DNA from: Tsukamurella spumae
GTDB lineage: Bacteria; Actinomycetota; Actinomycetes; Mycobacteriales; Mycobacteriaceae
Length of the DNA: 60,169 nt
Direction: 5' to 3'
Assembly (NCBI RefSeq): GCF_012396015.1
Contig: NZ_JAAXOQ010000029.1
Location: forward strand, 1 to 60,169
The notes beneath the pieces are model-generated. The model searched no databases, was not told the origin of the DNA, and saw only the letters and a list, made by a program, of their open reading frames with translations. Position numbers and translations under genes: made by a program. The number at the start of each line of letters is the position of its first letter. The stretch's first letter is position 1. Of this stretch, positions 57,601 through 60,169 are shown in pieces.

Positions 57601-59063
57601 GGGAGCAGTTCATCGAGGACATCGACCAGATGCTCAACACCGATGAGGTGATCAGTAATCCGCAGCTGCGGATGGCCATGCAATTTCAGGCGGGACGGGT
57701 CGAAGCCCTCTACAACACTGTCACGGGACTGTTCAAACTCACTCCCATCGGCACCGTCGTGTCCGCAGCGGACACCTTCCGTGATCCAGCGACAATTGCT
57801 GCCGCACGCGAGCATCGCTGGGGTGACCTCGCCAAAACCAGCGAAAACATCTTCCCCCAGATCGGCATGTTCGGCAGTGTCTGGCAGACCGAGAAGGACT
57901 TCATCAACACCAACTCGGCAGCACTGCAGGTCCTGGCAAATATCCGCAACGGTGAGCCTGTCCGCCCTGCCCTCGACCAACTTGGACGCCGAGCCGCCGT
58001 CTGGGGCAACGGCATGTCCAAACTCACCATCGGCACCGACTTTCAAGACCCCCACAAGACTCTCCCCGAAAAACTCGGATCCGCCGACGTCGGCGTAGCA
58101 CTACTCATTGCCCCCGTCAAAGGCGCAAGCGCCGCCAAGACCAGCACCACCGCCGCACGCCTCGAAACCGGCATAGCCCGCGCAGAAGCCGACGCAGCCC
58201 GCACCACCCAAGCGCTCACCACACCCCGACCCACACCAACAACATCGAAACCAGCAATACCCCTAACAACACCGCTAGAGACACCGAAACCCCACACCAC
58301 CATCACCCCAACCGGCATCGCACCAGCAGCCGAGACCGCACCCAAAGCTGTAACACCAACCCCCGGACCCAACTACAAACCCTTCACTACCACTCCCGCA
58401 GCCGAACGGGCGGGTGCGGGTGCTGTGAAGCCCCTGGACGCGGACACGCCCGTTCCCGGCCCCGAACGCGAGGCGACCTCGGGAACTGACGCATCGAAGA
58501 CAGCCGACACGCCTGCAATCGGCGACAAGACGTCCTCTCCAGTTCGGACCGGAACTCCAGAGAGGAGCGTGGACCATAGGTCACGTTCCAGCGCCGCCGA
58601 ACACAACAATTCTGACGCGGGGTCGTCGTATAAGCAGCGAATTGACCAGACGCCAGTGAATAATGGCCGTTGGATGGGTGAACGCGGTGAATCCATGTGG
58701 ATTTCAAGCAATTCAGTTATTGAACGTATTCTACGCGAATCGGGTGTCGACGGAATTCGCTATAGAAACGGGCAGCCAGACTTCGGTCCAGTTGCCAAGG
58801 GGCAGGTAGAAATTCCTAACATGACCACGAATCGCGACTACAACTTCAAGGCAGCCGACAAACTTCTCGCAAAGGAATGGGGCGTATCACCGCGCGACGT
58901 TGCCGAGTGGCGTAGCAAGAACAAGTACACGTGGCACGAGGAGCCCGATCTCAAGACGATGCAGCTAGTACCCTCCATAGTTAACAACCGCCTAGGGCAT
59001 CTCGGCGGCATCGGTGAGCTCAACGCCGGGAAGACCTTACGACCGACAGGAGAAGAAGCGTGA
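54699..59063 (+). CDS. Type VII-secreted polymorphic toxin with HNH-type C-terminal tip
   Basis: 1454 residues, no Sec signal. Residues 1-190: helical WXG/LXG-like targeting domain (FFRGRVPGELGMQLGAAADS, VKELARELDSCQTALKPLEA). About 200-480: Ala/Val-rich linker with hydrophobic patches. About 485-620: conserved beta region (YVTFTLPDLEGGEPKAWYIL). About 630-960: Gly/Thr/Val-rich beta repeats. 960-1110: helical module. 1150-1290: Pro/Thr linker. Tip 1310-1454: GRWMGERGES, then YTWHE (W1412, H1413) followed by LKTMQLVPSIVNN and GHLGG (H1434), close to the HNH/EndoVII WHH-type nucleases. The tip coding DNA is AT-rich (40% G+C at 58681-58740 versus 78% at 55381-55440), typical of exchangeable toxin tips. 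Overlaps the immunity gene by 4 bp. Confidence 0.85.
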   Translation: MSLDITPGDGIVGELELLGDLIVGGFPEAVFTLPGVNVDEVLDHARLYLGFADAAETARGRVRSLELPAFVGVEGEFFRGRVPGELGMQLGAAADSYSRVGSGVKELARELDSCQTALKPLEARARAVFEHMQKVWVKVNVPFTEYSGLRSEWDELVRAAGVVHERVAVAGQQAAAAINAGTEAMVPVNDYFSTLPGGAVAGGAPARGVRSTASRAVSAAAGGVSGAPGRVVRAAVDGLGVAAGSVTSVPQQITARGQQLATQVTGDGIKVGDQLLTDPTSPEAQKLVRDGLATNILGVDPTGVPTAMMMLAAPSTLLREQPRKKPAGRRWTGADSKTQSVAERAVGQVVSVPGRFVGGAVDRFGNTIAGNAALVGVGGDPVRAWSGLLSNAVSPVAGASRAVASATPAQILTDPIAAAGAAATHAPATVPFVGWVYGLVEWASKPGELAREGAKETLASALDTLTLKNLEAGQAAANTGEVQVTTSDVDVHADHGGYVTFTLPDLEGGEPKAWYILATPDSPGNFTTDVATGPGEELVERSDGSVILVNSGSGQIARTIKTPWAKDALGRDQPTWYSIEKIDDQTSTITQHIAPNKNALYPLVADAPVSGEQAATIALSGLYGAAGVSVVAQQAVQAPAPASPEVQQNPAAVLPGGTQRLLDAGTYRPESQVSVQLPQTGGAAGGVLGPSVGRVITQGGGQVTASPNASDGAVKIETPRNDGSGTSGVTAVSTVVRPGSEPGVIGTGSGNVRVTDATVSVRDERTGVETVTGTGQQVEDAGAVRPTTAGGLTPQTARTISQSMPALASMLTISPADGAVSVRTPTDTGTAIPTALTSPNNGGASLLLAGVGAVNSGHGTVALPGSDGRITERLPGGSGTQTTLPDMTQITDHTDPVSKVRTLSTTDLITGAVNSVRTDPATKITERWTVDGTGAGQVTLSQPGSPTQTYRVAGDRIVVAAPRPLSLREQFIEDIDQMLNTDEVISNPQLRMAMQFQAGRVEALYNTVTGLFKLTPIGTVVSAADTFRDPATIAAAREHRWGDLAKTSENIFPQIGMFGSVWQTEKDFINTNSAALQVLANIRNGEPVRPALDQLGRRAAVWGNGMSKLTIGTDFQDPHKTLPEKLGSADVGVALLIAPVKGASAAKTSTTAARLETGIARAEADAARTTQALTTPRPTPTTSKPAIPLTTPLETPKPHTTITPTGIAPAAETAPKAVTPTPGPNYKPFTTTPAAERAGAGAVKPLDADTPVPGPEREATSGTDASKTADTPAIGDKTSSPVRTGTPERSVDHRSRSSAAEHNNSDAGSSYKQRIDQTPVNNGRWMGERGESMWISSNSVIERILRESGVDGIRYRNGQPDFGPVAKGQVEIPNMTTNRDYNFKAADKLLAKEWGVSPRDVAEWRSKNKYTWHEEPDLKTMQLVPSIVNNRLGHLGGIGELNAGKTLRPTGEEA

Positions 59064-59542
59064 CCGACGACACTGTGCTCGGAGAGATTGCCTACAGCGA
59101 GCCGGGGGGCTGGGAGGGCACGTACATTTTACCCTTCGTTGGTCGCGAACTGACCGTGCGGATGGCTCTCGGCGGGTGGGATGAAGCCGATCCGGTGGAG
59201 CCCGTCCAACGTGACGCTGTGGAGCACTTCACTGCGCGAAAGGCAGAACTGTGCGCACTCGCCGATAGTGCCCTCTATGGGGAATACCTCCGACTCCGAC
59301 CTGGGCTGCGCGAGCAGTTTGGTGACGATGCAGACAGGCTCATGCCGGTCATCGACAGCAAGGAAGAGCTCTCCGAGATAGTAACGCCTGACTTCTTTCA
59401 AGTCCCGTACCCTGGTCGCGGCTCTACCGACCGCGTGGTTGCCCTCATGTACAACTGCACGTGGGATGTCGAACTAGGTCTGGCCGTCAAGTTCGTCAAC
59501 GAGTCCATAGCCGAAGTCGGTCCTCAGAATATCGCCCTCTAG
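59060..59542 (+). CDS. Putative immunity protein of the ESX toxin
   Basis: 160 residues, cytosolic, acidic. Starts at GTG 59060 inside the toxin's stop (GTGA overlap), the classical toxin-immunity layout. Contains PFVGRELTVRMALGGWDEAD, VQRDAVEHFTARKAELCALA and the tail DVELGLAVKFVNESIAEVGP; this resembles DUF6985-type immunity domains by eye. The stop codon (59540-59542) is built on the TA where an IS630-type element begins, so the last residues may have changed on insertion, though the length looks normal. Confidence 0.7.
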   Translation: MTDDTVLGEIAYSEPGGWEGTYILPFVGRELTVRMALGGWDEADPVEPVQRDAVEHFTARKAELCALADSALYGEYLRLRPGLREQFGDDADRLMPVIDSKEELSEIVTPDFFQVPYPGRGSTDRVVALMYNCTWDVELGLAVKFVNESIAEVGPQNIAL

Positions 59543-60045
59543 TGGCGCGTGTTGAAAGTATCCTTTTGATCGGCGCGGTGGGATAATCGGTGGATGCGCG
59601 CCGAGCCGGTTTTGATGTCCGGGTCTGATCGTGAGCTGTTGGAGTCCTGGCTGCGGACGCCGTCGATGCCGTCGGGCTTGGTGACGCGAGCTCGGATCGT
59701 GCTGTGGGCCTCGGAGGGGGTCACGATGGCAGCGATCGCACAGCGGCTGTCGATCTCGAAGCCGACGGTGACCTTGTGGTGTCAGCGGTTTCGCGAGGTG
59801 GGGCCGGAGGGGTTGACTGATCAGCCGCGGTCCGGGCGGCCGGCGACGGTGGACCGGGAGAAGGTGATCGCAGCGACGTTGACGCCTCCGCCGGCGAGTC
59901 TGGGGGTGACGCACTGGTCCTCGCGACTGTTGGCGAGACGGTTGGGTCTCGATCATGGTCAGGTCGCGAAGATCTGGCGGGAGATGGGCATCAAGCCGTG
60001 GGGTGAGAACACGTTCAAGTTCTCCACCGACCCGGAGCTCGAGAG
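59540..60045 (+). mobile_element. IS630-type insertion sequence, truncated
   Basis: Left end near TA 59540-59541; sequence GTGTTGAAAGTATCCTTTTG follows and the transposase starts at 59594. IS630/Tc1-mariner elements insert at TA. The right part is missing because a second element begins at about 60045. Exact ends are approximate. Confidence 0.7.
59594..60045 (+). pseudogene. IS630-family transposase, 3' part lost
   Basis: About 150 residues remain: helix-turn-helix units MAAIAQRLSISKPTVTLWCQRF and LLARRLGLDHGQVAKIWREM, the GLTDQPRSGRPATV linker, and GENTFKFSTDPELE, which in full proteins leads to the DDE catalytic domain. After PELES the frame leaves the family and runs on into unrelated IS256-end sequence (stop at 60091). 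No DDE residues remain, so it is inactive. Confidence 0.85.
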
Positions 60046-60169
60046 CTTGTCAAGTTTTCTGTGTAAGTCCGTCGTTCCTGAATTCTGTTAGCCATGCTTA
60101 GAGGTGCTGGTTGATGCGTTCCGGGTAGGCCACCGACAACTGCGCGATGGCCTGCTTCCAGTTGGTGAC
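60043..60169 (-). mobile_element. End of an IS256-family element inserted in the IS630 gene
   Basis: The terminus read on the minus strand, GGACTTACACAGAAAACTTG followed by ACA, matches the TTACACA/TTGACA type of inverted repeat known from IS256 elements. It is followed inward by a transposase C-terminus. The other end and the target duplication are outside the window. Confidence 0.75.
60098..60169 (-). CDS. IS256-family (Mutator-type) transposase, C-terminal end only
   Basis: 23 residues and a TAA stop are inside the window: VTNWKQAIAQLSVAYPERIN followed by QHL. The W-K-x-A-x-x-Q-L pattern is that of IS256-family C-termini. The rest lies beyond base 60169. Confidence 0.7.
   Translation of the reverse strand, partial: VTNWKQAIAQLSVAYPERINQHL

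Overview
High-GC actinobacterial chromosome segment (roughly 69% G+C by eye) with the gene order of mycolic-acid bacteria (Mycobacteriales). groES-groEL1, whiB3, a sigD/rsdA pair, the DUF5319 gene, guaB2-guaB3, a choD-type oxidase and guaA lie in the order familiar from Mycobacterium, but the proteins are divergent enough to suggest a relative such as Tsukamurella or Gordonia. The genus is an inference from memory and was not tested.

Layout. 1-5.6 kb: two membrane proteins (DUF2339, cut by the window edge, and DUF445), the CIRCE-controlled groES with its own terminator, histidine-tailed groEL1, and convergent whiB3. 5.9-9.1 kb: the sigD operon with its membrane anti-sigma factor, and a DUF5319 gene. 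9.2-17 kb: purine (GMP) synthesis genes guaB2, guaB3 and guaA, interleaved with a GMC oxidoreductase, an AlkD-like repair protein and an NmrA-like protein. 17-22.7 kb: a LiaFSR-like envelope-stress module (two PspC proteins in divergent operons, histidine kinase, LuxR regulator) around a perfect 21-bp inverted repeat, then a Ser/Thr kinase and a CGNR regulator. 22.7-28.2 kb: an amino-acid permease and a translationally coupled DUF6421-SDR-threonine aldolase operon. 28.5-29.8 kb: a lower-GC orphan AAA ATPase under a palindromic promoter. 30-39.1 kb: the SOS mutasome (imuA', imuB, dnaE2) split by a serpin lipoprotein, an amidohydrolase and two regulators. 39.1-44 kb: NTF2-like protein, patatin, CHAP amidase, DUF167, and metE under a cobalamin riboswitch.

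44.2-59.5 kb is a compact type VII secretion (ESX) locus. On the minus strand are a DUF4185 lipoprotein, an EspC-like protein, EccD, a lytic-transglycosylase-like lipoprotein and EccC. Divergent from them are two WXG100-class proteins, a secreted protein, a 1454-residue polymorphic toxin with an HNH-type tip, and a candidate immunity gene. EccB, EccE and mycosin are absent from this locus. The window ends in an IS630-type transposase gene broken by an IS256-type element.

Two patterns run through the sequence. At least 15 genes carry a TANNNT -10 hexamer 6-8 nt before the start codon, the signature of leaderless mRNAs; this was used to choose several starts. The octamer GACGGTGC is strongly over-represented in the first 43 kb and nearly absent from the ESX region, which supports a separate origin for that block.
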